DNA of 64,000 nucleotides from Paenibacillus sp. YYML68 (GTDB lineage Bacteria; Bacillota; Bacilli; Paenibacillales; NBRC-103111), in contig NZ_BQYI01000001.1 of NCBI RefSeq assembly GCF_027923405.1, positions 1,404,501 through 1,468,500 of the forward strand. The letters are read 5' to 3'. The stretch's first letter is position 1; the number at the start of each line of letters is the position of its first letter. This document shows positions 1 through 10,390 of the stretch, piece after piece. A model generated the notes under the pieces. That model saw only the letters and a list, made by a program, of their open reading frames with translations. It was not told the origin of the DNA and searched no databases. The position numbers were made by a program, and so were the translations under genes.

Positions 1-257
1 CAATCGATTCAATCATTAATGAGGAATGCCGTGCGCATCCAGCCCCGCGACCGCCAGCGGCGGCTCATGAGGAAGGCGCGGGTGCATTCGTCCAGCGCGA
101 CCGCGAGCGGTTGAGAGTGGCTGGAGCTCATACTAGGGAAAGCCATTAATATTCCTCGGGCCAACTAGATCGAAGGAGACTAGTAGGAGCGTTGAAGTCG
201 TATCGCCGTATGACAAGCGCATTCGTAGTACGTGCTTCTAGCACATCATCATAGGAC

Positions 258-291
258 AAGGACGTGCCCTGCGGCACGTCCTTTCGCTTTT
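258..291 (+). terminator. Rho-independent terminator
   Basis: The arms AAGGACGTGCC and GGCACGTCCTT form an 11-bp perfect stem with a CTGC loop, followed by a T-rich run. It probably ends a plus-strand transcript that enters from left of the window. Confidence 0.8.
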
Positions 292-493
292 TAACGGGTG
301 GCTGTTCGCTGCATCGTGCTGAATTGCTTTTTTCACACACACAAGTATCCAAGGCTACTATTTGTCGATTACTGTTGTATTATGTCGAAAAAACATGTAT
401 AAAAGAAGTATGGGTCGAATATTGTAAAAACACAAGAGGCACGAAGGAAGTACAAGTACGGGTCTCAATTATTTAATATAGTTGAGCTACGTC

Positions 494-507
494 TGTAAGC
501 GCTATCT
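494..507 (+). promoter_or_regulatory. Possible CcpA cre site
   Basis: TGTAAGCGCTATCT matches the Gram-positive catabolite-response consensus except at the last position. Carbon repression of a glycan-active surface protein would make sense, but a single near-match is weak evidence. Confidence 0.25.
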
Positions 508-565
508 ACATGTGGACAATCATGCCGTTAGCGCAGCACCTTCAGGCGATGAAATATCGAGGATG

Positions 566-642
566 GTTCTCAATTTGGCTGTGCCAAATTCGAGGCTCGC
601 CATAACATCTTCGGATATTTAGGGAAGCTGTTATTTCAGGAT
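566..642 (+). repeat. Dispersed structured repeat, single partial copy
   Basis: This copy has the hairpin arms CAATTTGGC and GCCAAATTCGAG, then CGCCATAACA, and ends in CTGTTATTTCAGGA. The same order of motifs occurs in the 83-bp tandem units at 49148-49334. In both places the element lies just upstream of a gene start in the same orientation. Confidence 0.75.
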
Positions 643-659
643 AGAGAGGGAGTCATCGT

Positions 660-3600
660 ATGAAACCAGGCTTATTAAAAAGAAGCGTCAGTATGTTGTT
701 AAGCTTCGCCCTCACCTTTTCGTTCATTCCGCCGCTCGACCGAGCAGTGGCATCGACAGCAACTGAGGCATATTACGGCGACAATGAACGCTTCGACGAC
801 TTCCAGAACCTAGGCTCGTCCATTTCGGGCGGGAATCATTCCGTCGAGCCACCTGTGCTAGGTTCATATGTGACGTCGAGCAATACGAATGCAAGAACGA
901 TGAACAACTGGAGATCCAATGCGAGCGCCGGTATATGGAGCATTGGTTCGGACGACGGATCGAATGTCGGGATGTACTTCAACGGTACAGGCACATCATC
1001 GGCATGGCTCATTGAATATTCCTCCAGTGATGTTCTGTTATCGGCCAAGGTCAAGCTTCACCCGAATACACCGACCAGTGTGCCGAGCAGCGCATCCTAC
1101 TTTGGATTGGCGACTCGGGTAACCGATAATAACAGCTCGTATGTGCTTGCTATTCGCAAGATGGCTGCGACACAATACAATCTGGTATTGCTCAAGAGGA
1201 CTGGGGGCAACCACGTAGAAATATCGCAACCAGTCGCGATCCCGAACTTTGTGGCTGGACAATATTACCGGATGTCCTTCCTAGTTACCGGAACACCGGG
1301 TAACACGGTGTTGACGGGCTCCATCGAAGGCGGACCGACGGTCACAGCGCTTGTCACAGATACGACAGGCGTTCCGACGGGCTCTAGCGTAGGCTTCTTC
1401 GGAAATTCCAACATGCGCATGTATGTGGACGATATTTATTCCATGAAGGTGTTCCCTGGTAATCCGACTGGACTGACGGTTGTGTCGGAAGTAGATGATC
1501 AGGTGAGCCTGAAGTGGTCTGGAGCGGCAGGAGCCGAGCGCTACTATGTGAAGAGGGGCACATCTCCTAATGGACCATTCACTACGCTGGCAACCGTGAC
1601 CTCAGGCAGCTATCAGGATAAGACGGTTACTAATGGCAGCACGTACTATTACGCTGTAAGCTCAGCTGCTCAAACGGAGAATGGCGCCTATATTGACGGA
1701 GGCTTGTCGGCCGCCGCGGCTGCATCTCCGAGAGCTTCCACAGCATCGCCTGCTGCGCCTGGCGAGCTGACTGCAGCTATTCGTGATACGGAGATCGGGG
1801 TTACTTGGAACGAAGTTCCAGATGCTGTCGGTTACCATGTGAAGCGCAGCAGCACATCAGGTGGTCCATATACGGTAATCAACTCGGTGTATGGTGTTAC
1901 AACTAGCTATTTGGATCAAGGATTAATCGTGCATAATGATTACTACTATACGGTAACGGCCTTCAACACATCAGGTGAAAGCGCGCCTTCTTCTGAGCTT
2001 CACGCCAGAACCGCGTATCCGCCGAATGCACCGCAAGAGTTGACAGCTATTCCTAGCAATTCGACGATTAAGCTGCAATGGCAGTCGGTTACAGATGCTG
2101 TGTATTACACAGTGAAGCGTGCTAGCTCCGCTGGTGGCTCTTATTCCGTAATCGGTTCGAAAATAACAGCTCCGACGTATGTGGACAGCGGTCTACAGAA
2201 TGGTCAAACATATTTCTACATCGTACAGGCGCTTAATTCGAACAACAGCAGCAGCGTGAACTCGAACGAGGCTTCCGCTATGCCACAGAAGCGGTACACG
2301 TTCGCACAGACGCAAGTAACGGCAAGCGGCTTCGATACGATGTATAACGGTGACGGCAACTGGGGTAACAAGCCGACTTATACAATCGATGATAATCCGA
2401 ATACAAGATGGGGCGCTAATGGCTCTGGAGCATGGATTCAATACGACCTCGGAACAGTGTCGACGGTCGGTTCCGTAGGCATTGCCTTCTACAAAGGGAA
2501 CGAGAGATCGTATTCCTTCGATATTCAGAGCTCTACCGACGGTATGTTCTGGAATACGATCTACAGCGGCGCAAGCAGCGGCACAACGCTCCAGATGGAA
2601 AACTTCGACGTCGTCGATACTGACGCTAGATACATCCGTCTGGTAGGTGCAGGGAACAATGCGACCACCTATAACGGGTACACAGTCGTCCATATGTACG
2701 CACCGAGCGTAGGCGGCATGCTCAATGATCCGATCTTGCCGGTAGATACGCAGACGACGCCGAATACGGGAGCACGCCCGACGAAGGCGGGGCTGTACAA
2801 TCCGGATGGAACGCCGCATGTGATGCCGACGCCGAATGCAACGACGGGCCAGCGCATTAATGTCAAGGATGCGAAGTATGGCGCTGTCGGCGATGGTATC
2901 GCGGATGATCGCTTGGCGATCCAGAATGCGATCAATGACGCTCAGCCGGGCGACGAAGTATTTTTACCGAATGGCACTTATAAGCTGTTGACCGCTTATT
3001 CGTCTGATACTCAGATTGTGCTGAAGAGCGGAGTGAATCTTACAGGCGAAAGTCGGGAAGGCGCGATCCTGCTGTCTGACTTCGACAATCGTCTCGGTAC
3101 GGACAATATCAGCACCGGTCTGACGAATGCGAGCAGCCGCGTCTTGTCAGCAATGAACTCGTCCGATATTACGATCTCGAGCCTGACGATTACATCCACG
3201 TGGGACAATGTGTACCCTACGGACCCAGCCATTAACCATCCGCTTCGAGGCGGATACAAGCATGGTATCTATATTGATAAGTCCACAAGCGGCAGCTCGG
3301 CCAAGGCGCCTAACAATATTGTCGTGGACAACGTCATTATCGAGAAATTCGAAAAAACCGGAGTTCGGATGGCTAAAGGTCAGCATCTGGTCGTACGCAA
3401 CTCGATATTCCGTAATGCTACCGATATTGGTGGGGGCGGCGCAGGCTACGGCATCTCTCTCCAGGGGGATTTTAAGAACGACCGCTATGGCTATGAGGAA
3501 GACTCCCAGTTCAATATCGTAGAGAACAATATGTTCGACGGCACGAATGCGATGCGTCACGGTATTATCGTGCAGGCGTATACGCATAACAATTTGGTTC

Positions 3601-6164
3601 ACAAAAATACGTTGATCTACAACACTTATGATGCAATCGACCTGCACGGCGAAGATGAATATTTGAACGAAGTGAGCGAAAACCTCATTATCGGAACGCG
3701 GAGAGGCGCAGGTATTGCGCTTGGTAATACGGGCGGCGGCTTCCCGAGCAATCACAGTGAAGCTGGACCGTACAACTATATTCACAGCAACACGCTTCGC
3801 AACAATACAGAAGGTATCACCGTGGTGCTCGGATCTCCGGATACGATCATCGAGAACAATCTGATCGAGATCGATTCTTCGACCTTTGTCAGAAACCAGT
3901 ATCAGACTACGGCACTCGGACTTCGTCTGTTGAATGCACCGAGAACGATCGCATTAAATAACACGATCCAGAACTTTGAGGCGTCGGATATCCCGATCTT
4001 GCTCGACTATGATACGGGTGACAGCAATGCGAGCTTCATCGGTAACGGCAATCCACGCGATGTTCAGTTGCTGGATAACAAAATCTTGAACAGCGTGAAC
4101 GGCATCGAAATTCGTCAAGGACATGGTCATGTCGTATCGCCGGCTGGTGTACCTGTAACGAACACATCTGGCAATCCGGTATACGAAGCTGTGTATTATG
4201 CTGCAGCGGATACTCGCGCAGCTGCTGGACAGCGTTTCGCAGCGATGTTCAAATTCGACCTGATGGGTGTCGCTCCAACGAGTGAGGCGTCGCTTCAGCT
4301 TAGCGGCAAGCTGACGGATGTGAATCCGGGCAGCGAAACGATGACGCTTCAGGTGTATGGAATGAACAATACCGATATCGCGAATCCATCGGCTGCATCT
4401 GTATCCGATGGTGTCTATCTCGGAGCGTTCACAATGAAGGCGTTCAAGGATAATTCGTACAATCTGCCTTACAATGTGGACTCGTACAATATTTCTACCG
4501 ATGCGTTAAAGCAATATGTGAACAGCAGGCTGAACGGCGAGGCCGTGTTCTTGGTTGTCGATCCAACAGGTCAAGGCGTACCGATCGAGCTGTATTCGGT
4601 GAACCATTCGTTCGTGAATGTTCGTCCGTTGCTGAAGACGACTACTGCGGTGCAGCAGCCGGAGCCGAATCCGGGTCCGGATCCAAGCCCGGAGCCGAAC
4701 CCGAACCCGAACCCGAACCCGGATCCAAGCCCGAATCCGGATCCAAGCCCGGAGCCGGAGCCGACGCCGAACCCGACACCGGAGCCGACGCCGAACCCGA
4801 CACCGAACCCGACGCCGAACCCGACACCGGAGCCGGAGCCGACGCCGAACCCGACACCGGAGCCGACGCCGAACCCGACACCGAACCCGACGCCGAACCC
4901 GACACCGGAGCCGGAGCCGAATCCATCTGGTTCTCCAGGTAACACCACGACCCCACCTGCGCCGAGCAACACGTCAGGTGCAAACAATGTAACACTCGTT
5001 GCGACGGTCGTCACGACGAACGGGAAAAAAGTCGCGGAGTCCAAGGCGGATGTGAAAGCTGTCGAGGATGCGGTGAAGCGCGCGGTCAATGGTCGCCTCA
5101 CCTTGACTGTCGACAAGCTGGACAATGCATCAGGCTCGAAGGTATCCGTAGATGGAGCAGCTCTACGTAAGGCTGCAGCAGATGGAGCTGTCAAGACGAT
5201 GGTCGTTGAGAGCGCGCTTGGAAGCTATCAGCTGCCGCTCACACCGTCCCTGCTTAAGCAGATTGGCGGATCGAGCGAGATTGCAGTCATCGTGTCCAAT
5301 GATGCTGCGGCGGCTGAGCGAGCGAAGGCTGATGGCATGAACGTTAAGGCTTCGATTGATTTTACAGTTACGGCAGTGAATGCAGAAGGAGCATCCGTTG
5401 AAATCTCGTCCTTCGAGCAATATGTTCCACGCTCGATCAAGACGGAGGATGCGGTGGATGGCAGCAAGACTGCTGTCGTACGTGTAGAGAAGGATGCGGA
5501 CGGAACGGTTCGTTATGCACCGGTTCCTTACACGATCTCCGGTAACACGATTACGATCTACAGCAGAACGAACAGCACGTATATGATTCTGGAGAACTCT
5601 GCGTCTTTCGCAGATGTTACGGGTCATTGGGCGAAGGCAGAAATCGAGGGCATGGCGGTTAGACGCATTGCGCTTGGTATGACCGATCAGGAGTTCCGTC
5701 CAGACCAATCGGTAACAAGAGCTGAGTTCGCTGCTCTAGTGACAAGAACTCTCGGATTGTCTGCTTCTGCGACAGAGAAGAAGACGGCATTCCACGATGT
5801 TGCTGAGAAGGATTGGTACTATGCTGCAGTGAAGGCAGCTGCCGATGCGGGCATCGTGACCGGCTACGAGGATGGTACGTTCCAACCGAACCGCACGATT
5901 ACGCGTCAAGAGATGGCTGTGATGATCTACCGTGCGATGGTATTTGCTGGCTATACAGCTGGCGGCAATCAGAGTGGCAGCATGAGCTTCTCCGATGCGG
6001 AGCAATTCCAGAGCTGGGCGAAGGAAGCTATTGCTTCGATCGTGTCCATGCAGATCGTCAATGGAGTCGGAGAAGGGAAGTTCGCTCCGAACGAGACGGC
6101 ATCGAGAGCACAGAGCTCCACGATCCTGTACCGCATGCTGAATCAACTCTCTTTCACGAATTAA
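660..6164 (+). CDS. SLH-anchored multidomain beta-helix surface protein
   Basis: This 1834-residue protein is secreted and cell-wall bound. A signal peptide spans about residues 1-31. It is followed by a LamG/DUF1080-like region (about 45-265), three fibronectin type III repeats (about 270-545), an F5/8C discoidin-like carbohydrate-binding domain (about 550-685) and a right-handed beta-helix of pectate-lyase/GH28-like type (from about 735, with AKYGAVGDGIADD). A DNRLRE-like module (about 1175-1325) and a Pro-rich linker (about 1334-1424) come next, then a pre-SLH module and three SLH domains (about 1651-1830) that should bind pyruvylated secondary wall polymer. It is likely a polysaccharide lyase, hydrolase or epimerase; the substrate cannot be read. 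The start is supported by GAGAGGGAG upstream. It appears monocistronic, with its own terminator. Confidence 0.9.
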   Translation: MKPGLLKRSVSMLLSFALTFSFIPPLDRAVASTATEAYYGDNERFDDFQNLGSSISGGNHSVEPPVLGSYVTSSNTNARTMNNWRSNASAGIWSIGSDDGSNVGMYFNGTGTSSAWLIEYSSSDVLLSAKVKLHPNTPTSVPSSASYFGLATRVTDNNSSYVLAIRKMAATQYNLVLLKRTGGNHVEISQPVAIPNFVAGQYYRMSFLVTGTPGNTVLTGSIEGGPTVTALVTDTTGVPTGSSVGFFGNSNMRMYVDDIYSMKVFPGNPTGLTVVSEVDDQVSLKWSGAAGAERYYVKRGTSPNGPFTTLATVTSGSYQDKTVTNGSTYYYAVSSAAQTENGAYIDGGLSAAAAASPRASTASPAAPGELTAAIRDTEIGVTWNEVPDAVGYHVKRSSTSGGPYTVINSVYGVTTSYLDQGLIVHNDYYYTVTAFNTSGESAPSSELHARTAYPPNAPQELTAIPSNSTIKLQWQSVTDAVYYTVKRASSAGGSYSVIGSKITAPTYVDSGLQNGQTYFYIVQALNSNNSSSVNSNEASAMPQKRYTFAQTQVTASGFDTMYNGDGNWGNKPTYTIDDNPNTRWGANGSGAWIQYDLGTVSTVGSVGIAFYKGNERSYSFDIQSSTDGMFWNTIYSGASSGTTLQMENFDVVDTDARYIRLVGAGNNATTYNGYTVVHMYAPSVGGMLNDPILPVDTQTTPNTGARPTKAGLYNPDGTPHVMPTPNATTGQRINVKDAKYGAVGDGIADDRLAIQNAINDAQPGDEVFLPNGTYKLLTAYSSDTQIVLKSGVNLTGESREGAILLSDFDNRLGTDNISTGLTNASSRVLSAMNSSDITISSLTITSTWDNVYPTDPAINHPLRGGYKHGIYIDKSTSGSSAKAPNNIVVDNVIIEKFEKTGVRMAKGQHLVVRNSIFRNATDIGGGGAGYGISLQGDFKNDRYGYEEDSQFNIVENNMFDGTNAMRHGIIVQAYTHNNLVHKNTLIYNTYDAIDLHGEDEYLNEVSENLIIGTRRGAGIALGNTGGGFPSNHSEAGPYNYIHSNTLRNNTEGITVVLGSPDTIIENNLIEIDSSTFVRNQYQTTALGLRLLNAPRTIALNNTIQNFEASDIPILLDYDTGDSNASFIGNGNPRDVQLLDNKILNSVNGIEIRQGHGHVVSPAGVPVTNTSGNPVYEAVYYAAADTRAAAGQRFAAMFKFDLMGVAPTSEASLQLSGKLTDVNPGSETMTLQVYGMNNTDIANPSAASVSDGVYLGAFTMKAFKDNSYNLPYNVDSYNISTDALKQYVNSRLNGEAVFLVVDPTGQGVPIELYSVNHSFVNVRPLLKTTTAVQQPEPNPGPDPSPEPNPNPNPNPDPSPNPDPSPEPEPTPNPTPEPTPNPTPNPTPNPTPEPEPTPNPTPEPTPNPTPNPTPNPTPEPEPNPSGSPGNTTTPPAPSNTSGANNVTLVATVVTTNGKKVAESKADVKAVEDAVKRAVNGRLTLTVDKLDNASGSKVSVDGAALRKAAADGAVKTMVVESALGSYQLPLTPSLLKQIGGSSEIAVIVSNDAAAAERAKADGMNVKASIDFTVTAVNAEGASVEISSFEQYVPRSIKTEDAVDGSKTAVVRVEKDADGTVRYAPVPYTISGNTITIYSRTNSTYMILENSASFADVTGHWAKAEIEGMAVRRIALGMTDQEFRPDQSVTRAEFAALVTRTLGLSASATEKKTAFHDVAEKDWYYAAVKAAADAGIVTGYEDGTFQPNRTITRQEMAVMIYRAMVFAGYTAGGNQSGSMSFSDAEQFQSWAKEAIASIVSMQIVNGVGEGKFAPNETASRAQSSTILYRMLNQLSFTN
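4751..4916 (+). repeat. 78-bp tandem repeat coding Pro-rich linker
   Basis: The motif ggagccggag recurs at 4751, 4829 and 4907, an exact 78-bp (26-residue) spacing. This gives two full copies of a P-E-P-T-P-N-P unit. It encodes the flexible spacer between the catalytic part and the wall-anchoring part, and is a probable length-variable site. Confidence 0.85.
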
Positions 6165-6178
6165 TCGGTAATTGAAAA

Positions 6179-6221
6179 AACCGTCCACTCCGCTTCGGCT
6201 GGAGTGGACGGTTATTTTTTT
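6179..6221. terminator. Bidirectional terminator
   Basis: AACCGTCCACTCC pairs with GGAGTGGACGGTT around GCTTCGGCT, with an A run on the left and a T run on the right. It can serve both the SLH gene (plus) and the converging minus-strand gene. Confidence 0.9.
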
Positions 6222-7320
6222 ACAAAGCCAGATCGATGTGCTGGATCGTTCCAGCGCGACCTTGCTCGCTGACATAGATGCCAGACTTCTGCAGCATCCC
6301 GAGCGTCGCCTGCTGATCGTTCTTGTACTGGAAGCGCGTATCGACATGACCGAGATAGAGCGCCCCGATGCCCGCCTGTCCCGCGGCTAGCAGCTTATCG
6401 TTGCCGTGCTCGTCCTTCATCCACACCTTCAGCTGATGGAAGATCGGGTCGGACTCATCAATCCAATTGTTGCCGTCCGCATCATACGCCCGCAAGTCGG
6501 CAAACCCATTGCCGCTCGACGTTCCGAACAGCTCAGACCCGTCGTTAATGACGCCGTCTTCATTACGATCCAGTGCCAGAAACCCGCTGCCCGGTCCAAC
6601 GAATGATATCGAATCCAGCTGACCATCCGCGTCGAGATCGAACTCGTACTTGCGATCTGTGAGCGAGGCGGTCCCACCCTCGAGGTTAATGACGAGCGGG
6701 TCCTTAAGCTGTGGTTCCGTACCGAACCGAAGCACCGTGCTCGATTGTTCATAATAGCTACGGTTCATGGCGAAGGACAGGTCCAGCTGGATCGTTCTTC
6801 CATCTGCTGTCTGTATGGCCGCACTCGCCTGGAAGGCGACGGACTGCTGCTCGCTATACGACTCAGACGTACGAATCTCTAATCCCCATCCACGCCCCGT
6901 CACAGGACGCAGCTGTCCTTCACCGTTCCCTACGAGAAATTCGGACACCCCGCCATTGTCGAGCTTCATTCTCTCCGGCACCTGGAACTTGAAGCTCTTG
7001 CCGGTCATCTTCTCGAACATGACCTCGAGCAGCCGTATCTTCAGCTTATCTTTGTCCGTAAGCTCGAGGTGAACCTCCTCGCTCTTTGTAGCCTCGACTT
7101 GAGCTTGCGCGATCGCGGAAGGGTCGGCAGCCACTTGCGCATTCTGTGCGAGTAGGGCACGCGCTTCATCCGATATGTGCACGCCTGCACCAGCATCCAC
7201 AGACGCATTCGCATTGGCTGCACCTCGGTTGTCCCAAGCGGTTAGCGACTCCTGATTCTCATACGTTTCCTTGTAGCTTGACATGCTCTTTAAGGATACC
7301 TCTGCACTCACAATTTTCAT
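6220..7320 (-). CDS. Calcium-binding-repeat-like protein of unknown function
   Basis: This protein has 366 residues if started at the ATG at 7320. AGGACG lies 9 bases upstream of that codon, which favours it over the in-frame GTG at 7329. There is no signal peptide. The C-terminal third carries Asp/Asn/Gly-rich loops (DLDADGQLDS, DRNEDGVIND, DADGNNWIDE) spaced like the EF-hand/RTX-associated loops of hemolysin-type calcium proteins, with GSELFG between them. The middle holds a beta-rich region repeating aromatic and Ser residues. The N-terminus is polar and alanine-rich. Calcium binding is inferred from the loops; the actual role and location are unknown. Confidence 0.75.
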   Translation of the reverse strand: MKIVSAEVSLKSMSSYKETYENQESLTAWDNRGAANANASVDAGAGVHISDEARALLAQNAQVAADPSAIAQAQVEATKSEEVHLELTDKDKLKIRLLEVMFEKMTGKSFKFQVPERMKLDNGGVSEFLVGNGEGQLRPVTGRGWGLEIRTSESYSEQQSVAFQASAAIQTADGRTIQLDLSFAMNRSYYEQSSTVLRFGTEPQLKDPLVINLEGGTASLTDRKYEFDLDADGQLDSISFVGPGSGFLALDRNEDGVINDGSELFGTSSGNGFADLRAYDADGNNWIDESDPIFHQLKVWMKDEHGNDKLLAAGQAGIGALYLGHVDTRFQYKNDQQATLGMLQKSGIYVSEQGRAGTIQHIDLAL

Positions 7321-7400
7321 GCTACTCACCGTCCTGTATTGGTATATATTACTTATATCGGTTGGTTGGGTGGTGGTTTATAGAGGGAGTTTATATACAC

Positions 7401-7826
7401 TCAATTGCTGCGCATTCTATGCCATAACAGACCAGCACCGTAGCTCATTGCAATGAGCACTTGCAGTACCAAGATGGTATAAGATGCTGACAGAAGGTCT
7501 GTCCGAGGGTACCATATTGCCGTAAGACTGTACAGCGGTCCGCAATAAAGCAGCACTCCAGGAATGTTGAGCAGACTCGCCTCGGTCCAATATCCGAGAA
7601 GTACGATACTTAGTCCTAAGCACCAATACGCGGTCGCTGCTTTGATGAAGGAAGGCTTCATTATATAGCCTGCAATTAAGCTGGATCCAAGCCATAGGAC
7701 CACGAATAATGTAGAGCATAGCACCTGTGTAAGACTGGGCGCCGAGCCCTTGAGATAGGCGTTGAATTGGAACAAGCTGAATGGGACAGATATTGTGAGT
7801 GCAGTGATGAAGAGTCTAGGCATCAT
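7401..7826 (-). CDS. Small integral membrane protein, unknown
   Basis: This protein of 141 residues starts at ATG 7826, with GAGGAGG nine bases upstream. Four or five hydrophobic segments alternate with short polar turns (LFITALTISVPF, LCSTLFVVLWLG, GLSIVLLGYW, YTILVLQVLIAMSYGAGLLW). No conserved motif was recognised. It is transcribed divergently from the AraC-type regulator at 8075, so the two may share the roughly 250-bp control region, although nothing links them functionally. Confidence 0.65.
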   Translation of the reverse strand: MMPRLFITALTISVPFSLFQFNAYLKGSAPSLTQVLCSTLFVVLWLGSSLIAGYIMKPSFIKAATAYWCLGLSIVLLGYWTEASLLNIPGVLLYCGPLYSLTAIWYPRTDLLSASYTILVLQVLIAMSYGAGLLWHRMRSN

Positions 7827-8074
7827 TTCTAAGATCCTCCTCATTGTTACATGAACTAACCGTACCATATGCGTACACAATCAACAACCAATTTATACCA
7901 TCTGCCGATGTGGCGGATTGAAACGCTCTAATACACCTATCTTTCCTCAATACGTACCGTATATAATTGAAGAAACACATTCGTCCCGCAGCTAACATCG
8001 ATCATATGCAGCATCATGAGTGATTTGCGAACGTCTTGACGACAACCTGTGGATAAAAGGAGACCCTCAACTCT

Positions 8075-10390
8075 ATGCAGTGGCGCTTCGGTCTTAAGAT
8101 CATCAGCTCGAATAAACAAATACGGCTCATTGCCGTCATCACCGTGCTCCTCTCCACCTTGATCTCCTCGGTCAGCATGCTGCTGTACTACGATTACCGG
8201 GGCAAGCTGGACAAGGAGCTGCACCAGCCGAATGCGGAGCTGCTGCAAATTAATCTGCATGTTACCAATCGCGCGTTCCGCAGCTATGACAGTGAAGCGG
8301 TGCAGCTCAGCTTCCATCCGACGGCCGTGGAGTACGTATCCGCTGCAGCGGAGCGTAAGCAAGAGACGGCAGCCGGTCTTCTCGCTCATCTGAAGGAGCT
8401 GTCGCTCGAGGAAGAGATTCACTCGGTCTATGTGGTCGACACGAAGCAGCAGCGGATCGTCTCGTCGAAGGGGGAGCAGGAGCTGCCCTTCGCCCAGCTC
8501 GAGGACTTAACCTGGATTCACTGGATCCAGGAGATGGAGAAGAAGCCGCTGCTGATCCAGCGGCGCAGCTTCGGCAGCGGCTTCGAATCAGGTCAGCTGC
8601 GAAGCGAGCTCATCTCGTTATATCGTCCAATACGGGTGAACGACGAGCAGATCGGTCTTGTCATTATGAATATCGACTACGACAGGCTGTTCACGACGAT
8701 ACATAAGCAGTTGAAGGCGCCTCAATATATTTTTAACCTGGACGGTGAGCTGATCTATCCGAAGACGAACTTGCCGATCGAGGAGTCGGATATGCGTAAG
8801 GTGCTGGAGGCGATCGATATTCATCCGTTCCATGAGGTGAAGCTCGACAAACAGACGTACCTCGCGAATCAAGCGTTCTCCGATGTGACGGGCTGGCGGT
8901 GGGTGTCGCTCATCTCCCTCGATGACCTGCTGCGACATGTACGGCTTGTGCGGGATATTATTGTGCTGCTGAGCTTGCTCTCGATTGTCGTCGGGTGCAT
9001 CGCGATCTACTTCTACAGCTACGCCTCCTTTCGTCCGGTCAAGCGTATACGACAGCTTATCGGTCATGATGAGCAGGCGCGGGCGAACGGGGACGGAGAT
9101 CTGTACGATATTGAGCAGTACATTCAGCGGCTTCTGAAGGAATTCGACTCGAAGGCAGCGATCAGCAAGCAGAGCTTGCCTGAGATCCGGTCCAAGCTCG
9201 TACAGGATGTGCTGTATCGCCGAATTGGGGCCAAGGAGCTCCAGTATAAGTGGCAACGATACTTCCAAGAGTGGTCCTCCAGTGAGCCAGTGACGGCGGT
9301 GATCGTCTCCATCAATCGGTACAAGGTGTGGTCCGCCGAGTTCAACGAGGAGGATCAGCTGCTGCTGAAGTACGCGCTGACCAATCTGATCGAGGAGCTG
9401 GCAGCGCCGCAGTGGCACCTCATTGACGTGAAGCTCGATGTGGAAAATATGCTGCTCATTGTGCAGCCGAAGTCGTCTGCAGATGAATGTGCTGAGACCT
9501 TCGACGCCGAGGCTTCTATTCAGGAGCTGTTCAACAAAGCAATTACCGCATCCCGGGCTTATCTGCATACCTACCTGTCGGTCGGTATTGGGATGCCTGT
9601 CCGCTCTATACATGAGCTGGAGCAGTCGTACGCGGCCGCCCGCGCCGCCCTAGCTTACCGACTATATGAGGGCTACGGACGAGTGCTGAGCGTCCCGCTC
9701 GACACACCCGCATCTGCAGCCGACTCGCCCAAATCAGGGATCGATACCGAGAAGCTGCAGCGCGAATGGCTCGGCCTCGTGGAATCGGGTAGCTGGGAGC
9801 AGCTGGAAGGTCGTATTCGCAGCTGGTCTGAAATGGTCGCAGTGCGCAGGGCTGAGCCGGCTGCTGTCTACGGATATGCCGATCAATGGATCGGGACGCT
9901 GTCCCAGCTCTGTCACACTTATGAATTGCACCAGCCGCACGCGCTGGAGGATTATACGGCCCACCAGCTTCATATGATGGATTTGGCAGACGTTGCGAGC
10001 CTGTTGCTTCAGCTCTCGGAGGCTGTAACGGAAGGCTTCCGCAGCCGAATGACCCGGAAGGAGCATACGCTCGTGCAGCGGATGATTCAATTCATGCAGG
10101 AGCAGCTGAAGGAGAACATTGGTCTGCAGCAAATTGCCGATAGCGTGCAGATGAGCACGTCGTCGGTCAGCAGCATTTTCAAGCAGGAGACGGGGCATTC
10201 GGTGTATGAGTATTTAACGAGCCTGCGGATCAAGGAGGCGTGCCGCCTGCTGACCGATACGGACCGCAAGGTGGCGGATATCGCCGCGCTCGTCGGCTAC
10301 CAGAACGAGACGAGCTTCATCCGCAGCTTCCGTAAGGTGAAGGGAATGACACCGGGCAAGTACCGGGAGATTAGCCGGGCGCATGAGTGA
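8075..10390 (+). CDS. Membrane-bound AraC-family transcriptional regulator
   Basis: This 771-residue one-component sensor is of the type common in Paenibacillus. TM1 is at about 17-38, an extracellular Cache-like sensor region covers about 45-290, and TM2 is at about 297-318. A cytoplasmic linker leads to a C-terminal AraC double helix-turn-helix (about 667-771, with QQIADSVQMSTSSVSSIFKQ and a typical VGYQNETSFIRSFRKVKGMTP second helix). AAAGGAG lies 12 bases before the ATG. The tripartite tricarboxylate transporter that follows is its likely target. Such regulators usually sit beside sugar ABC transporters, so this pairing is less usual. Confidence 0.88.
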   Translation: MQWRFGLKIISSNKQIRLIAVITVLLSTLISSVSMLLYYDYRGKLDKELHQPNAELLQINLHVTNRAFRSYDSEAVQLSFHPTAVEYVSAAAERKQETAAGLLAHLKELSLEEEIHSVYVVDTKQQRIVSSKGEQELPFAQLEDLTWIHWIQEMEKKPLLIQRRSFGSGFESGQLRSELISLYRPIRVNDEQIGLVIMNIDYDRLFTTIHKQLKAPQYIFNLDGELIYPKTNLPIEESDMRKVLEAIDIHPFHEVKLDKQTYLANQAFSDVTGWRWVSLISLDDLLRHVRLVRDIIVLLSLLSIVVGCIAIYFYSYASFRPVKRIRQLIGHDEQARANGDGDLYDIEQYIQRLLKEFDSKAAISKQSLPEIRSKLVQDVLYRRIGAKELQYKWQRYFQEWSSSEPVTAVIVSINRYKVWSAEFNEEDQLLLKYALTNLIEELAAPQWHLIDVKLDVENMLLIVQPKSSADECAETFDAEASIQELFNKAITASRAYLHTYLSVGIGMPVRSIHELEQSYAAARAALAYRLYEGYGRVLSVPLDTPASAADSPKSGIDTEKLQREWLGLVESGSWEQLEGRIRSWSEMVAVRRAEPAAVYGYADQWIGTLSQLCHTYELHQPHALEDYTAHQLHMMDLADVASLLLQLSEAVTEGFRSRMTRKEHTLVQRMIQFMQEQLKENIGLQQIADSVQMSTSSVSSIFKQETGHSVYEYLTSLRIKEACRLLTDTDRKVADIAALVGYQNETSFIRSFRKVKGMTPGKYREISRAHE

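Larger units (their letters stand above)
1..659. other. Intergenic region upstream of the SLH surface protein
   Basis: No convincing gene was seen in this stretch. It holds a strong terminator near 258-290 and a lower-GC segment at about 340-480. It also has a possible catabolite-response element at 494-507 and one partial copy of a structured repeat at about 566-642 that recurs upstream of mutS2. The first 140 bases contain two loosely similar GC-rich segments of unknown meaning, which could be the tail of something lying outside the window. Confidence 0.6.

Noticed and set aside
4571..5194. Minus-strand frame of Gly/Ser/Val repeats opposite the Pro-rich linker
   Set aside because: It is a mirror of the GC-biased coding repeat on the plus strand, without start signals.
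8618..9613. 331-codon minus-strand frame opposite the AraC regulator
   Set aside because: It is antisense to a well-supported gene, rich in Arg/His/Leu from codon mirroring, with no ribosome site or family.
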